NCBI RefSeq assembly: GCF_001650345.1
Contig: NZ_LVHF01000012.1
Coordinates: 868,001 to 932,000 of the forward strand
Reading direction: 5' to 3'
Length of the DNA stretch: 64,000 bases
Source: Photobacterium jeanii
GTDB taxonomy: Bacteria; Pseudomonadota; Gammaproteobacteria; Enterobacterales; Vibrionaceae
The translations under genes were made by a program, and so were the position numbers. This document shows positions 37,351 to 48,088 of the stretch, piece by piece. Under the pieces are notes generated by a model. The model made no database searches. It was not told the DNA's origin and saw only the letters and a program-made list of their open reading frames with translations. Position 1 is the stretch's first letter. Each line of letters starts with the position of its first letter.

Positions 37351-38915
37351 ACACAACCCAACGCACCGTTGGCGAGCTGGAAGTGCTCAGCCTAGATGTA
37401 CCCTATGTAGCGGAGCCCACTGAACTGTATTACACCGTTTGTGGCGACCGCCCTCACAACCTTTTACTGGAGTCGGCTGAAGTCGACTCCAAACAAGACT
37501 TAAAAAGTTTAATGCTGATTGACGCGGCAGTGCGCATTGTCTGCCGTGGCACTGAGGTGCGCTTTGAAGCACTGACCGACAATGGCTTAAATGTACTGCA
37601 GACGATTGAGCACAGCTTGGTCGATACTGTTGGTCGTCAGCGCACTAAAGATTGCTTGATCTTAACCTTCCCTACCGCTGAACGCGCCTTGGATGAGGAT
37701 TCTCGTTTACGTCAGGCATCATCATTCGATGCCCTACGTATGGTGCAACAGGCGTTTGAAACCCAAAATCATCCGCAAGAAGCCCTCTTTCTTGGCGGGC
37801 TGTTTGCTTACGATTTAGTGGCGGGCTTTGAGCCCCTACCTGACGTTGCGACTGACAACCAATGTCCGGACTACCTTTTCTACATTGCTGAGACATTGCT
37901 CGTCATCGACCACCAGCGCCGCAAAGGCAAATTACAAGCCACACTGTTTGGTGGTGATCAGTACACCAACAGTTACTTTGAGTTAAGCCGCCGCTTACAG
38001 CAAATCAAAGAAGCCTGTTTAGCCCCAAGTGCAGTGCCACCAGCCGAACTGCTTGATAGCTGTGAGCCACAAGTCAGTGTTAGCGATCAAGATTTCTGCC
38101 AAACCGTTGCCGAACTCAAACAATACGTGATCAGTGGTGATGTATTCCAAGTCGTGCCATCACGCCAATTTACGCTTCCTTGCCCATCGCCATTGGTTGC
38201 CTATAAAGAACTGAAAGTTGGCAACCCAAGCCCGTACATGTTCTACCTGCAAGATGCCGATTTCACTTTGTTTGGCGCGTCACCAGAAAGTGCGCTGAAG
38301 TACTGCACGGAAAGCAACCAAGTTGAAATTTACCCGATAGCCGGCACCCGTCGCCGCGGTAAGAACCCAGATGGCTCAATCAACCTTGATTTAGACGGTC
38401 GCATCGAACTGGAATTGCGCTGCGATATGAAAGAAAACGCCGAGCACATGATGCTGGTCGATTTAGCGCGAAATGATGTTGCCCGTATCAGTGAAGCTGG
38501 AACCCGCTATGTCGCAGATCTTCTCAAAGTTGACCGCTACAGCCATGTAATGCACTTAGTCTCTCGTGTTGTTGGTCAACTGCGTGGCGACTTAGATGCC
38601 CTGCACGCGTACCAAGCGTGTATGAATATGGGCACATTAACGGGGGCACCCAAAATCCGTGCAATGCAATTAATCCGTGAAGTCGAGCAACGTCGCCGAG
38701 GCAGTTATGGCGGTGCAGTGGGTTATCTAACAGGGCATGGCGATATGGATACTTGTATCGTGATCCGTTCAGCTTATGTTGAAGGTGGTGTTGCTAGCGT
38801 TCAAGCTGGTGCCGGTGTGGTTTACGACTCTGTGCCTCAGGCAGAAGCCGATGAAACACGCGGTAAAGCACAAGCGGTGATCAGCGCGATTCAAAAAGCA
38901 CATACTCAAGGTTGA
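37347..38915 (+). CDS. trpE: Anthranilate synthase component I
   Basis: 522 residues; makes anthranilate from chorismate with TrpG-supplied ammonia. The N-terminal feedback motif [16 protein letters not shown] is the tryptophan-binding segment. Catalytic segments include [43 protein letters not shown] and GAPKIRAM. The GTG start overlaps the preceding stop (GTGA), with GGGAG upstream, showing translational coupling. Confidence 0.97.
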   Translation: MNTTQRTVGELEVLSLDVPYVAEPTELYYTVCGDRPHNLLLESAEVDSKQDLKSLMLIDAAVRIVCRGTEVRFEALTDNGLNVLQTIEHSLVDTVGRQRTKDCLILTFPTAERALDEDSRLRQASSFDALRMVQQAFETQNHPQEALFLGGLFAYDLVAGFEPLPDVATDNQCPDYLFYIAETLLVIDHQRRKGKLQATLFGGDQYTNSYFELSRRLQQIKEACLAPSAVPPAELLDSCEPQVSVSDQDFCQTVAELKQYVISGDVFQVVPSRQFTLPCPSPLVAYKELKVGNPSPYMFYLQDADFTLFGASPESALKYCTESNQVEIYPIAGTRRRGKNPDGSINLDLDGRIELELRCDMKENAEHMMLVDLARNDVARISEAGTRYVADLLKVDRYSHVMHLVSRVVGQLRGDLDALHAYQACMNMGTLTGAPKIRAMQLIREVEQRRRGSYGGAVGYLTGHGDMDTCIVIRSAYVEGGVASVQAGAGVVYDSVPQAEADETRGKAQAVISAIQKAHTQG

Positions 38916-38925
38916 GGAAAAGAAT

Positions 38926-39552
38926 ATGACCAAAGCTCACATTGTATTACTCGATAACTTTGACTCTTTTACCTACAACTTGGTTGATCAATTTCGTGCC
39001 CTAGGGCATCCCGTTACGGTTTACCGTAACAGCTTAACCGTTGAGAAAATGGAGCAAGCCATCAGTGAGAAAGCCAATCCCGTATTGGTGTTATCACCAG
39101 GACCAGGTGCTCCCGCAGACGCTGGCTGTATGCCTGAACTTATCCAGCATTTGCGTGGCAAAGTCCCAATGATAGGGATTTGTTTGGGTCATCAAGCGAT
39201 TGTTGAAGCCTATGGCGGTAAAGTCGAAGGCGCTGGCGATATTGTTCATGGTAAAGCTGCCATGATGCGTCATAACCAACACCCAGTATTTGGCGACTTA
39301 CCCAATCCTCTGTCGATTGCCCGTTATCACTCGCTCGTTGCGACAGAAGTACCGAGCAATTTACAAGTCGTCGCTGATGTTGATGGCTTAGTGATGGCTG
39401 TCACTCAAGATGACGACAAAGTCTGTGGGTTCCAATTCCATCCAGAGTCCATTTTGACCACGCAAGGCGCACAGCTCCTGATCAACACGCTTAATTGGGT
39501 CACCGAAAATTCGCCACTTGAAACGCCAGCCAGCATAGAACGAGAACAATAA
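38926..39552 (+). CDS. trpG: Anthranilate synthase component II (glutamine amidotransferase)
   Basis: A 208-residue class I amidotransferase supplying ammonia to TrpE. It has [15 protein letters not shown], the nucleophile GICLGHQ, and the His-Glu of [10 protein letters not shown]. It is free-standing, not fused to TrpD as in E. coli, and this split agrees with vibrio trp operons. It begins 10 bases after the trpE stop. Confidence 0.96.
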   Translation: MTKAHIVLLDNFDSFTYNLVDQFRALGHPVTVYRNSLTVEKMEQAISEKANPVLVLSPGPGAPADAGCMPELIQHLRGKVPMIGICLGHQAIVEAYGGKVEGAGDIVHGKAAMMRHNQHPVFGDLPNPLSIARYHSLVATEVPSNLQVVADVDGLVMAVTQDDDKVCGFQFHPESILTTQGAQLLINTLNWVTENSPLETPASIEREQ

Positions 39553-39563
39553 GGAAATACATC

Positions 39564-40574
39564 ATGGAAGCTGTTATTTACCAAATTGCTGAAAAGCTCT
39601 ATCAACAAACATCATTAAGCCAACAAGAGAGCCATACTCTCTTTGACGCCATTATCAAAGGCGACGTTGAGCCTATTTTATTATCGGCTGTACTAACAGC
39701 ATTAAAAATCAAAGGCGAAACCCCAGCAGAGATCGCAGGCGCAGCCAGTGCATTGGTTGCCAACGCTAATGCCTTCCCAAGCCCTGATTATGATTTTGGT
39801 GACATTGTCGGTACTGGTGGCGACGGTGCTAACACCATCAATATTTCGACCACCGCCGCATTTGTTGCAGCCGCTTGCGGTATAAAAGTGGCGAAACATG
39901 GTAACCGTGGTGTGTCGAGCAAATCGGGCTCTTCCGATCTACTGGATAAATTCGGCATCAACTTGGCGATGAAGCCTGAAACCGCTCGCCAAGCTCTGGA
40001 TGATCTTGGGGTGTGCTTCTTATTTGCCCCTGAATACCACGGCGGTGTGCGCCACGCGATGCCAGTACGCCAGACATTGAAAACTCGCACCATCTTCAAT
40101 TTACTTGGGCCGCTAATCAACCCTGCTCGCCCAACCATCGAGCTCATGGGCGTTTACGATAAAGCCTTAGTTCGCCCCATTGCCGAAACCATGGCGGCAA
40201 TGAAAATGAAACGCGCAGCCGTTGTTCATGGTAGCGGGCTTGATGAAGTAGCCATTCATGGCGAAACAACGGTCGCAGAAATCAAAGATGGGCAAATCAT
40301 CGAGTACACATTAACGCCTGCCGACTTTGGGCTAGAAACCTACCCGCTTGAAGCCATCAAAGGGGGCGAGCCAGAAGAAAACCGCGCCATCATCACCAAT
40401 ATCCTAACAGGCAAAGGTACCGATGCTCAGCAAGGTGCGGTTGCTGTAAATGTGGCATTACTCATGCGCCTATTTGGTCATGAAGATTTGAAAGCCAACA
40501 CCCAACAAGCAATTGAAGTTATGCAGTCAGGCAGCGCCTTTGCATTAGTCGAAGAACTGGCAAAACGAGGTTAA
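39564..40574 (+). CDS. trpD: Anthranilate phosphoribosyltransferase
   Basis: 336 residues; transfers phosphoribosyl from PRPP to anthranilate. The PRPP loop GTGGDGANTINISTT and the KHGNRGVSSKSGSSD segment, plus RTIFNLLGPLINPA, identify TrpD. It begins 11 bases after trpG, with AAGGAAATAC upstream. Confidence 0.97.
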   Translation: MEAVIYQIAEKLYQQTSLSQQESHTLFDAIIKGDVEPILLSAVLTALKIKGETPAEIAGAASALVANANAFPSPDYDFGDIVGTGGDGANTINISTTAAFVAAACGIKVAKHGNRGVSSKSGSSDLLDKFGINLAMKPETARQALDDLGVCFLFAPEYHGGVRHAMPVRQTLKTRTIFNLLGPLINPARPTIELMGVYDKALVRPIAETMAAMKMKRAAVVHGSGLDEVAIHGETTVAEIKDGQIIEYTLTPADFGLETYPLEAIKGGEPEENRAIITNILTGKGTDAQQGAVAVNVALLMRLFGHEDLKANTQQAIEVMQSGSAFALVEELAKRG

Positions 40575-40576
40575 TC

Positions 40577-41959
40577 ATGGAAACAGTGCTAGCAAAAATC
40601 GTTGCGGATAAACGCCTGTGGGTTGATGCGCGAAAAGTTCAGCAACCGCTCGCAGATTTTATTGATAAGCTAACACCGAGTGATCGCCCATTCTACGATG
40701 CACTAGCCAGCAAAGATCCGGCTTTCATTCTGGAATGTAAAAAAGCATCGCCATCAAAAGGCTTGATCCGCGATGATTTCGACCTTAATTACATTGCGCA
40801 GGTTTACAACAACCACGCCAGTGCCATTTCGGTGTTAACCGATGAAAAGTACTTCCAAGGCAATTTTGATTTCTTACCCCAAGTACGAGGTCAAGTTAGC
40901 CAACCTGTGCTGTGTAAAGACTTCATGATTGACCCATACCAGGTGTACTTGGCGCGTCATTATCACGCCGATGCCATTTTGCTGATGCTCTCGGTGCTAA
41001 ATGATGAGGAATATCGCGAACTGGCTGACGTCGCAAATTCCCTTTCATTGGGTATCTTAACTGAAGTAAGTAACGAACAAGAGCTTGAACGCGCAATCGC
41101 TCTCGAGGCCAAAGTGGTGGGTATCAACAACCGAAACTTGCGCGATCTAAGTATCGACTTAAACCGTACTAAAGAATTAGCACCGCGTTTAAGCCAAGAC
41201 ACCATTGTGATTTCAGAATCTGGCATTTACACCAACCAGCAAGTACGAGAGCTATCGGCCTTTGCCAACGGTTTCTTGATTGGTAGCTCGCTGATGGCAG
41301 AAGAAAACCTTGAGCTCGCCGTTCGCCGCGTACTGATTGGTGAAAACAAAGTTTGCGGCTTAACCCACGCCGACGATGCCGCTGCCGCTTACCAAAGTGG
41401 CGCCGTGTACGGTGGACTAATTTTTGTGCCAGCTTCACCACGTTGTGTTGATACCGAACAGGCTCGCATGGTGATGAGCGGCGCACCACTAAAATATGTC
41501 GGCGTATTCCAAAATGCGGCAATTGAAACCGTCAGCGAGGTAGCCAATCACCTTCAGCTCAGTGCAGTTCAATTACACGGTGAAGAAACACCCGCTTACC
41601 TTAACGAACTCAAAACTAACTTACCGAAAACGTGTGAAATATGGAAAGCCCACGGCGTACAAGATGCCGTGCCAGAGGTTGAACGATGGCCAGCAGATAA
41701 ACACGTTATTGACAGCAAGGTGGGGAATCAAAGTGGTGGTACTGGACAATGCTTTGACTGGTCATTACTTCCTCACTCAACCAAAGATCAGATTTTACTC
41801 GCAGGTGGCCTAACCCCAGACAATGTTAACGCAGCAGCACAACTGGGCTGCCGAGGTTTAGACCTAAACTCTGGCGTTGAAAGTGCCCCTGGCAAAAAAG
41901 ATAAAACCAAATTGGATGCCGCGTTCGCAGCAATAAAAAGCATTAAGGACAAGAAGTAA
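40577..41959 (+). CDS. trpCF: Bifunctional indole-3-glycerol-phosphate synthase / PRA isomerase
   Basis: A 460-residue TrpC-TrpF fusion. The N-terminal IGPS barrel (about 1-255) has [26 protein letters not shown] and ISESGIYT. The C-terminal PRAI barrel (about 256-460) starts [17 protein letters not shown] and has VQLHGEE and [10 protein letters not shown]. The fusion is typical of gammaproteobacteria. It begins two bases after the trpD stop. Confidence 0.97.
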   Translation: METVLAKIVADKRLWVDARKVQQPLADFIDKLTPSDRPFYDALASKDPAFILECKKASPSKGLIRDDFDLNYIAQVYNNHASAISVLTDEKYFQGNFDFLPQVRGQVSQPVLCKDFMIDPYQVYLARHYHADAILLMLSVLNDEEYRELADVANSLSLGILTEVSNEQELERAIALEAKVVGINNRNLRDLSIDLNRTKELAPRLSQDTIVISESGIYTNQQVRELSAFANGFLIGSSLMAEENLELAVRRVLIGENKVCGLTHADDAAAAYQSGAVYGGLIFVPASPRCVDTEQARMVMSGAPLKYVGVFQNAAIETVSEVANHLQLSAVQLHGEETPAYLNELKTNLPKTCEIWKAHGVQDAVPEVERWPADKHVIDSKVGNQSGGTGQCFDWSLLPHSTKDQILLAGGLTPDNVNAAAQLGCRGLDLNSGVESAPGKKDKTKLDAAFAAIKSIKDKK

Positions 41960-41960
41960 T

Positions 41961-43151
41961 ATGAGTAAATTAGATGCCTACTTTGGCGAATTTGGTGGTC
42001 AGTTCGTACCACAGATTCTAGTACCTGCACTTGACCAGCTGGAAGATGCCTTCATCGAAGCGCAACAGGATCCAAGTTTTCAGCAGGAATTTATTGATCT
42101 ACTTAAAGAGTATGCAGGGCGTCCAACAGCGCTGACTCTGTGTCAGAACCTGACCAAAGGTACTAACGCCAAACTGTACCTAAAGCGTGAAGATTTACTC
42201 CACGGCGGCGCACACAAAACCAACCAAGTACTCGGCCAAGCGCTACTTGCTAAGCGCATGGGTAAAAAAGAAATCATTGCTGAAACTGGCGCAGGTCAAC
42301 ACGGTGTAGCAACAGCGCTAGCTTGTGCCCTACTCGACTTAAAATGTCGCGTTTACATGGGCGCTAAAGATGTTGAACGCCAAAGTCCGAACGTATTTCG
42401 TATGAAATTAATGGGCGCGGAAGTGATCCCTGTGCATTCAGGCTCTGCAACCCTCAAAGATGCATGTAATGAAGCGATGCGCGACTGGTCTGCCAGCTAT
42501 GACAAAGCTCACTATCTACTTGGTACAGCAGCAGGTCCTCACCCGTTCCCGACCATAGTGCGCGAATTCCAACACATCATTGGCGAAGAAACCAAAGCGC
42601 AAATCTTAGAAAAAGAAGGTCGTCTACCCGATGCCGTCATTGCGTGTGTGGGCGGTGGTTCAAACGCGATTGGTATGTTCTCTGATTTTATCAAAGAAGA
42701 AAGCGTGGCTTTAATTGGCGTGGAACCAGCAGGTAAGGGTCTTGATACCAACATGCATGGCGCGCCACTTAAACACGGTAAACTCGGCATCTTCTTTGGT
42801 ATGAAAGCCCCATTGATGCAAGATGAGCACGGTCAGGTAGAAGAATCTTACTCGGTATCAGCAGGTTTAGACTTCCCATCAGTAGGCCCACAGCACGCAC
42901 ACTTAAACGCAACAGGTCGTGCCGAATACGGTTCAGTCACCGATGATGAAGCACTAGAGGCATTCCAGTCATTGGCCCGCAATGAAGGTATTATCCCAGC
43001 GCTAGAGTCAGCACACGCCTTGGCTTATGCCCTTCATATGATCCAGCAAAATCCAGAAAAAGAACAATTATTGGTTGTGAACCTATCAGGACGAGGTGAC
43101 AAAGACATCTTCACCGTTCACGACATTTTAGAGCAAAAGGGAGCGCTATAA
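41961..43151 (+). CDS. trpB: Tryptophan synthase beta chain
   Basis: A 396-residue PLP enzyme that joins indole and serine. The PLP lysine is in [12 protein letters not shown] and the phosphate loop is [26 protein letters not shown] and [12 protein letters not shown] are conserved. It shares the TAATG junction with trpA and starts one base after the trpCF stop. The length matches E. coli (397). Confidence 0.98.
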   Translation: MSKLDAYFGEFGGQFVPQILVPALDQLEDAFIEAQQDPSFQQEFIDLLKEYAGRPTALTLCQNLTKGTNAKLYLKREDLLHGGAHKTNQVLGQALLAKRMGKKEIIAETGAGQHGVATALACALLDLKCRVYMGAKDVERQSPNVFRMKLMGAEVIPVHSGSATLKDACNEAMRDWSASYDKAHYLLGTAAGPHPFPTIVREFQHIIGEETKAQILEKEGRLPDAVIACVGGGSNAIGMFSDFIKEESVALIGVEPAGKGLDTNMHGAPLKHGKLGIFFGMKAPLMQDEHGQVEESYSVSAGLDFPSVGPQHAHLNATGRAEYGSVTDDEALEAFQSLARNEGIIPALESAHALAYALHMIQQNPEKEQLLVVNLSGRGDKDIFTVHDILEQKGAL

Positions 43152-43957
43152 TGGACCGTTATCAACAACTATTCAGCCAACTGGCAGAGAAAAAACAAGG
43201 CGCTTTCGTTCCTTTCGTCACCATTGGTGACCCAACGCCAGAGCAATCAATGCGTGTTATCGATACTTTGGTTGAATCTGGCGCTGATGCTCTCGAACTA
43301 GGGATTCCATTTTCTGACCCACTTGCCGATGGCCCGACTATTCAAGGCGCAACAATTCGGGCGCTTGAATCAGGCACAACACCCAGTGTGTGCTTTGATT
43401 TGCTTAGTCAAATCCGTACTAAGTACCCAAGCCTACCCATTGGTTTGCTCATGTACGCGAATTTGGTCTTCGCCCAAGGTGTCGATAACTTCTATCAACG
43501 CTGTGCAGAAGCAGGCGTCGATTCCGTGCTAATTGCCGATGTACCTGTTAATGAGTCTGAAGAGTTTCGTGCTGCTGCTGAGCGCCACGGTATTCACCCT
43601 ATCTTTATCGCACCGCCTAATGCCGATGAAGCAACGTTGAAAACTGTGGCTGAACTAGGTGGCGGCTACACCTACTTACTGTCGCGCGCAGGCGTAACGG
43701 GTGCGGAAACCAAGGCGGGTATGCCTGTTGACCATCTTCTGGAAAGCTTGAAAAAACACAATGCGCCACCAGCCATTCTAGGCTTTGGTATTTCAAGCCC
43801 TGAACAGGTAAAAGCAGCCATTGAAGCTGGTGCGGCTGGTGCAATTTCAGGGTCGGCCGTCGTTAAAATCATTGAGAATAATCTAAATAACCACGCGAGT
43901 ATGCTAAGTAAGTTAGCTGACTTTGTTGGTCCAATGAAAGCGGCAACTCAGCACTAA
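43151..43957 (+). CDS. trpA: Tryptophan synthase alpha chain
   Basis: 268 residues; cleaves indole-3-glycerol phosphate to indole, channelled to TrpB. The catalytic Glu and Asp are in [18 protein letters not shown]. Phosphate-binding segments are SRAGVTGAE and [10 protein letters not shown]. The ATG overlaps the trpB stop by one base, which usually keeps A and B equimolar. Last gene of the operon, followed by a strong terminator. Confidence 0.98.
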   Translation: MDRYQQLFSQLAEKKQGAFVPFVTIGDPTPEQSMRVIDTLVESGADALELGIPFSDPLADGPTIQGATIRALESGTTPSVCFDLLSQIRTKYPSLPIGLLMYANLVFAQGVDNFYQRCAEAGVDSVLIADVPVNESEEFRAAAERHGIHPIFIAPPNADEATLKTVAELGGGYTYLLSRAGVTGAETKAGMPVDHLLESLKKHNAPPAILGFGISSPEQVKAAIEAGAAGAISGSAVVKIIENNLNNHASMLSKLADFVGPMKAATQH

Positions 43958-43983
43958 TCACACCCTCATTTAGCACAATACCC

Positions 43984-44018
43984 AAAGCAGCTCAGTAATC
44001 ACTTCTGGGCTGCTTTTT
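43984..44018 (+). terminator. trp operon terminator
   Basis: AAAGCAGCTCAG (43984-43995) / CTGGGCTGCTTT (44005-44016), a 12-bp stem with one G-U pair, then T-run. Confidence 0.88.
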
Positions 44019-44359
44019 ACTTACACACTTCCCTTTATCTCTTTGATACCGCCCCTCTTAAAGCAATGTGAATAAAGATAAAAGATTGCTCAGATAATTG
44101 GGCAATATAAATTCCTCTTTGGCTCTTAACCTCCCAGCATCAATCACCTACAGCATATTTCATCCCTACTACAAATCATTTACAGACAAAATATCAAAGT
44201 AATTAATTGATCTTATCTTTCATTACATATATAAACAGCAGCGCAATAGATCCACCCAACAATTACAACAAATATAAAACATTGCTCTATTAAAAAGATG
44301 CAGCTAACCACTATGGTTAGAACAGCAAACACAACAAAGACACGAAAGAGGTATCGAAA
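44019..44359. other. Leader region of the DAACS symporter gene
   Basis: AT-rich, 340 bases. It contains a CTAACC-ACTAT-GGTTAG hairpin (44313-44329) about 30 bases before the GTG start, which could affect translation or be an operator. No gene is seen. Confidence 0.4.
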
Positions 44360-45592
44360 GTGTTAAACAAGAATGGGATTTTCAACAATATCGGCGTTCA
44401 AGTCGTCATCGCTATGGTGGTGGGCACCTTAGTCGGTGCCATGATGGGGCAAACTGCCAGCATCTTTGCACCGCTGGGTAGTATCTTTATCCACCTGATC
44501 AAAATGCTGGTGATCCCTTTGGTGGCTGTCGCCATCATTTCGGGCGCTGCTGGTTTAGGTAACAGCTCTGCGGCGGGTAAAGTGGGCTTAATGACACTCG
44601 GCTTTTTTGGCCTAACTTCCGCTGTCGCAGTCGCACTCGCCTTGTTCATGGGGCAAGTTTTTGAGCCAGGCGTTGGTGTAGATCTAACTGGTGTCGAAGG
44701 CATGTTCTCTAATGTTTATGCCGACAAAGGGGATTTACCATCGTTTTGGGCAACCCTCCTTGGCATGATCCCGACCAACGTTTTCCAATCATTGAATGAA
44801 GCGAACATCCTGCAAATTTTAGTGTTTTGTCTCTTCTTCGGGATTGCCGTTTCTAAACTGGAAAAAGAGCGTCGCGACCCACTCATCAATGGTGTGAACG
44901 CCATTGTTGATGCCATGGTTTGGATGATTAACGTTGTAATGAAAGTTGCCCCGTTAGGTGTATTTGGCCTAATGGCGGATGCTGTGGGTACATTTGGCTT
45001 TGGCGCATTGATGGTCGTATTCAAGCTCTTCGTGGTATACGTTGCCGCAATCATCGTTTACGGCTTTGTGTTCTATCCACTAATGGTGAAAGTGTTTAGT
45101 AAAACCTCACCAATGGCTTTCTTATCCGCCATGAAGAAGCCACAAGCTGTGGCACTATCAACCGCATCTTCTATGGCAACGCTGCCTGTTACCATGGAAG
45201 TCTGTGAAGAAGAACTGAAAGTGAAGAACTCTACCGCGTCGTTTGTGTTGCCACTGGGTGCAACCATCAATATGAGTGGTAACGCCATTTACTACGGTTT
45301 AGTCGCTATCTTCTTCGCACAGTTGTTCAACGTTGATTTGGGCATGAGCGCTTACATCGCGATCATCATCACCTCGACTTTAGGTGCCGTTGGTCAAGCC
45401 GGTGTTCCTGGCCCTTCTTTCTTGGTCGTGGCTGTATTGCTATCTGCAGGGATCCCAATTGAAGGTCTGCCGCTACTTTTCGCACTAGATCGCATCTTTG
45501 ACATGATCCGAACTGCGCTAAATATTACAGGCGATGCCGCTTGTGCGGTGATCATCAATGACCACATTGAAGTAAGCCCTGAAACCAAGTAG
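44360..45592 (+). CDS. Dicarboxylate/amino acid:cation symporter (DAACS, GltP/SstT-like)
   Basis: A 410-residue inner-membrane Na+ or H+ symporter for dicarboxylates, glutamate/aspartate or serine/threonine. Family signatures are the serine-rich hairpin LSTASSMATLPVTM, NMSGNAIYYG, the QAGVPGPSF loop, and DRIFDMIRTALNITGDA, where the Asp/Arg/Asn bind substrate and cation. The arginine in MIRTALN is usual for transporters of acidic substrates. GTG start with AGAGG upstream. Alone between two terminators. Confidence 0.9.
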   Translation: MLNKNGIFNNIGVQVVIAMVVGTLVGAMMGQTASIFAPLGSIFIHLIKMLVIPLVAVAIISGAAGLGNSSAAGKVGLMTLGFFGLTSAVAVALALFMGQVFEPGVGVDLTGVEGMFSNVYADKGDLPSFWATLLGMIPTNVFQSLNEANILQILVFCLFFGIAVSKLEKERRDPLINGVNAIVDAMVWMINVVMKVAPLGVFGLMADAVGTFGFGALMVVFKLFVVYVAAIIVYGFVFYPLMVKVFSKTSPMAFLSAMKKPQAVALSTASSMATLPVTMEVCEEELKVKNSTASFVLPLGATINMSGNAIYYGLVAIFFAQLFNVDLGMSAYIAIIITSTLGAVGQAGVPGPSFLVVAVLLSAGIPIEGLPLLFALDRIFDMIRTALNITGDAACAVIINDHIEVSPETK

Positions 45593-45610
45593 AGCTTATA
45601 TACCACCCAC

Positions 45611-45639
45611 AAAAAAGCCCTGATAAATCAGGGCTTTTT
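45611..45639. terminator. Bidirectional terminator after the symporter gene
   Basis: AAAAAGCCCTGA/TCAGGGCTTTTT with loop TAAA, a perfect stem of at least 12 bp. Serves also the convergent yaiL. Confidence 0.88.
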
Positions 45640-45655
45640 CATATTTGGCTTCGGC

Positions 45656-46177
45656 TTACCACATCAGATCATCAGGGATCACGAAATCTGCGTACGGATC
45701 ATCTTCATCCGGCTCGTTATTCTCAACCACATTGTTGAGTACAACGATTTCTTCATCTCGTTGTGCGATCTTATCGGCAACCACACTTGAGATCACTTCA
45801 TAGCCATCAGCAAAACGTACAATGGCTAAACGACCATTAACAAGCTGATCTTGCATTGTTTTATCAACGTAAATCTTTTTAACTAATGTACCGTCAGTGA
45901 AGTTGTAACCCACATCGCCATCTTTACGGTCGATACGGTTCATTTCAATCAGCTGCTTCACTTGTGCCTGAATTTCTTTCTTCTGTGCCGCTTCGTTTTT
46001 CTGGCGGTTCAGATCTTTATCTTGTTCTTGTTGGGCGATACGGTTTGCTTCAACAGCCGCTTTTGCTTCACGAGCTTGCACGCGTGATTTTTTCGACGAT
46101 TTACCCGCTTTTTTCAGTTTCTTCTTATCGATCAAACCGGCTTTTAGCATTTGCTCTTGTAGGCTTAACTTGGCCAT
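45656..46177 (-). CDS. yaiL: DUF2058 family protein (YaiL)
   Basis: A 173-residue protein beginning MAKLSLQEQMLKAGLIDKKK, the hallmark of DUF2058/YaiL, with a Lys/Arg/Gln-rich N-terminal half likely to be helical and nucleic-acid-binding, then a compact beta-rich domain (VGYNFTDGTLVKKIYVD) and an acidic end. The exact function is unknown. The frame opens 23 codons earlier; the start here is set by the conserved MAKLSLQ. Confidence 0.85.
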   Translation of the reverse strand: MAKLSLQEQMLKAGLIDKKKLKKAGKSSKKSRVQAREAKAAVEANRIAQQEQDKDLNRQKNEAAQKKEIQAQVKQLIEMNRIDRKDGDVGYNFTDGTLVKKIYVDKTMQDQLVNGRLAIVRFADGYEVISSVVADKIAQRDEEIVVLNNVVENNEPDEDDPYADFVIPDDLMW

Positions 46178-46267
46178 TGATACTCCATCTATAACAGCAT
46201 TTTCGCATAATGGGTTATTATCCCTAGCGACTCCCTCTTGGGTCAAGTCGCAGAGATAACCGCAGGA

Positions 46268-47179
46268 TCAAAATTCCGCAATTTCATCTAATAACCACTG
46301 CTGAAACGCTTTGATCCTCGGTGAAGCCATCCCATCTTGGCGACATACCACGTAATAACTTAGTGGTGATGTAACCGCCATATCAAAAGGCATTACCAAT
46401 CTGCCATCTCTTATTTGCTCAGCAATAAATGAACGTCGTCCCATCGCGACCCCTAAACCATTTTGCGCCGCTTGCAACGCCAAATCAGCCCGATCAAAGC
46501 TACAGCTATTATCAGGTAGTTGCAGTCCATTGGTTTGTGCCCAATATTGCCACTCGTCATTGCGCCCTGCCCGTGCCCACGGCGCTGCATCGTGCAATAA
46601 CATACAGGTCATGAGGTTTTCAGGATGCCCATATAGCTGATATTCCTGAGCGTACTGCGGGCTACACACAGGGATCATACTTTCATCCATCAACTTCTCT
46701 GAGTGCAGCCCTTGGTATTTACCGTGCCCAAAGTAAATTGCGCAATCAAAAGACTCGGTTTGAAAATCAACCAAGCCGTTACGGGTTCGTAAATGAAAAC
46801 GTAGTGCTGGGTATTTATCAATAAAGTGTTTTAGCCTTGGTAAAAGCCAGGTTTGTGCAAAAGTTGGCGGTACAGAAACATTCAAATCACCGCTTAGCTC
46901 AAGCGTTTTCAAATCACGTAGCTCATGAGCTATATCGCCAAAATTCTGAGCAACAACGGTTTTTAACCTTTTACCCTCTTCAGTTAACAGTAATTTACGC
47001 GGCTGGCGTACAAACAACTGCACCCCAAGGCTATCTTCAAGGTTTTTGATTTTATGGCTCACCGCACTTTGGGTAAGACATAAAATTTCAGCCGCTCGAG
47101 TAAAACTCATTTGATCGGCGGCAATTAAAAAACAATGAAGGCCAGATAACACTGAACCTGTTAGCTTGGGTAACTGCAT
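46268..47179 (-). CDS. LysR-type regulator, DsdC/GcvA-like
   Basis: A 303-residue LysR regulator. The winged helix is at about residues 20-65 (TRAAEILCLTQSAVSHKIKNLE). The effector domain contains MIPVCSPQYAQEY, LLHDAAPWARAGRNDEWQYW and DRADLALQAAQNGLGVAMGR, which align well with E. coli DsdC, the D-serine-responsive activator. No dsdA or dsdX lies nearby, so the target genes are elsewhere, or the name is only a resemblance. Confidence 0.83.
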   Translation of the reverse strand: MQLPKLTGSVLSGLHCFLIAADQMSFTRAAEILCLTQSAVSHKIKNLEDSLGVQLFVRQPRKLLLTEEGKRLKTVVAQNFGDIAHELRDLKTLELSGDLNVSVPPTFAQTWLLPRLKHFIDKYPALRFHLRTRNGLVDFQTESFDCAIYFGHGKYQGLHSEKLMDESMIPVCSPQYAQEYQLYGHPENLMTCMLLHDAAPWARAGRNDEWQYWAQTNGLQLPDNSCSFDRADLALQAAQNGLGVAMGRRSFIAEQIRDGRLVMPFDMAVTSPLSYYVVCRQDGMASPRIKAFQQWLLDEIAEF

Positions 47180-47366
47180 AGGTGACTGATCTTTAATATA
47201 TAATTATCGATAAACATCATTATTGCAGTTTTCATGAATAAGGCATAGCGCGAGTTATTTTTTTATCGCACGAAAAAGCCCCCTTTCTTATTGCGCATAA
47301 AGAAATTTTAAAAACAAAAATAAGCATACAAAAAAGCATGCATCCGAATAATTAGCTAGCTACTGA
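47180..47366. other. Region upstream of the LysR gene
   Basis: AT-rich promoter region of the LysR gene. No further feature seen. Confidence 0.4.
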
Positions 47367-47369
47367 TAC

Positions 47370-47397
47370 AAAAAAACCACCATCAATAGATGGTGGT
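47370..47397 (-). terminator. Terminator of the TfoX-family gene
   Basis: ACCACCATC (47376-47384) / GATGGTGGT (47389-47397), a perfect 9-bp stem with loop AATA. The A-run at 47370-47375 is the U-tract on the minus strand. Confidence 0.85.
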
Positions 47398-47500
47398 CTG
47401 TGTAAGCTAAAGCCGCTGAGCTTTCGAGGTACCGATTCTGCACTATACACCCCGAAAGATCAGCAGCCCTTAGGCATTCTCTCTTTGGGGAGTATTTAAA
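47370..47500 (-). ncRNA. Candidate structured 3'-UTR RNA downstream of the TfoX-family gene
   Basis: Between the tfo stop and its terminator, the arms GCTGAGCTTTCGAGGT (47415-47430) and ACCCCGAAAGATCAGC (47449-47464) pair at 14 of 16 positions over an 18-base loop. A terminator follows 17 bases later (on the minus strand). This could be a 3'-UTR-derived small RNA or an mRNA-stabilising element. I do not recognise an Rfam family. Confidence 0.4.
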
Positions 47501-47503
47501 TAA

Positions 47504-48088
47504 TCAACTAATAGCACTCAATAAGCTCGACTTCTGCTCTTCGTTTAGTAATGTCCAGTGGCAGCCTTGGATTGCACCAGCAAACATCCATAGTAGTTTA
47601 ATGTCTAAATCTTGACCATGTACTTGGCGAACTTTACAAAAAACTTCTGATGCGCCCAGCTCCATAAAGCTTGCTACATCTTCCACACCCGCTTTTTTCA
47701 CCATACGCTCCAAAGTAAGGCGCATATTGGGTAAATCACGAATGCGTTTATTCTTTTCAGCCGCTTTTGCTACTTTATCTTTACGTGCAATGTCGATAGA
47801 TGCATGCACTAATTCATCGCTTAACTCACGAGATTCATGGAACAGGGGTGTAATATCGTAGTAATTCACGATAGCAGTCGTACTACGTTTAATGTGCTTA
47901 AACTTGGCACAATTTAGATCATGTAGACGTTCATCTAATGCTTCACCACCACGAAGGAATAAGGCTTTGTTCGTGATGATGGCATACATAGCGCCATCAA
48001 TGAAAACGCCCATACCACCAAACATTGAACGTTTCTCATATTCGCCAAAACCGCTGAGGTAAGTAAAAAATTCTTCCTTAAACGACAT
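47504..48088 (-). CDS. TfoX/Sxy family regulator (TfoX or TfoY)
   Basis: A 194-residue regulator with both TfoX_N (EKRSMFGGMGVFIDGAMYAI, YYDITPLF) and TfoX_C (DLPNMRLTLERMVKKAGVED, GAIQGCHWTLL) domains. In Vibrio, TfoX switches on competence and type VI secretion, while TfoY drives motility and T6SS under c-di-GMP control; I cannot decide between them. I looked for a GEMM c-di-GMP riboswitch upstream, as on V. cholerae tfoY, and did not see one. The start at 48088 follows the conserved MSFKEEFF; the frame opens 12 codons earlier. Confidence 0.85.
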   Translation of the reverse strand: MSFKEEFFTYLSGFGEYEKRSMFGGMGVFIDGAMYAIITNKALFLRGGEALDERLHDLNCAKFKHIKRSTTAIVNYYDITPLFHESRELSDELVHASIDIARKDKVAKAAEKNKRIRDLPNMRLTLERMVKKAGVEDVASFMELGASEVFCKVRQVHGQDLDIKLLWMFAGAIQGCHWTLLNEEQKSSLLSAIS

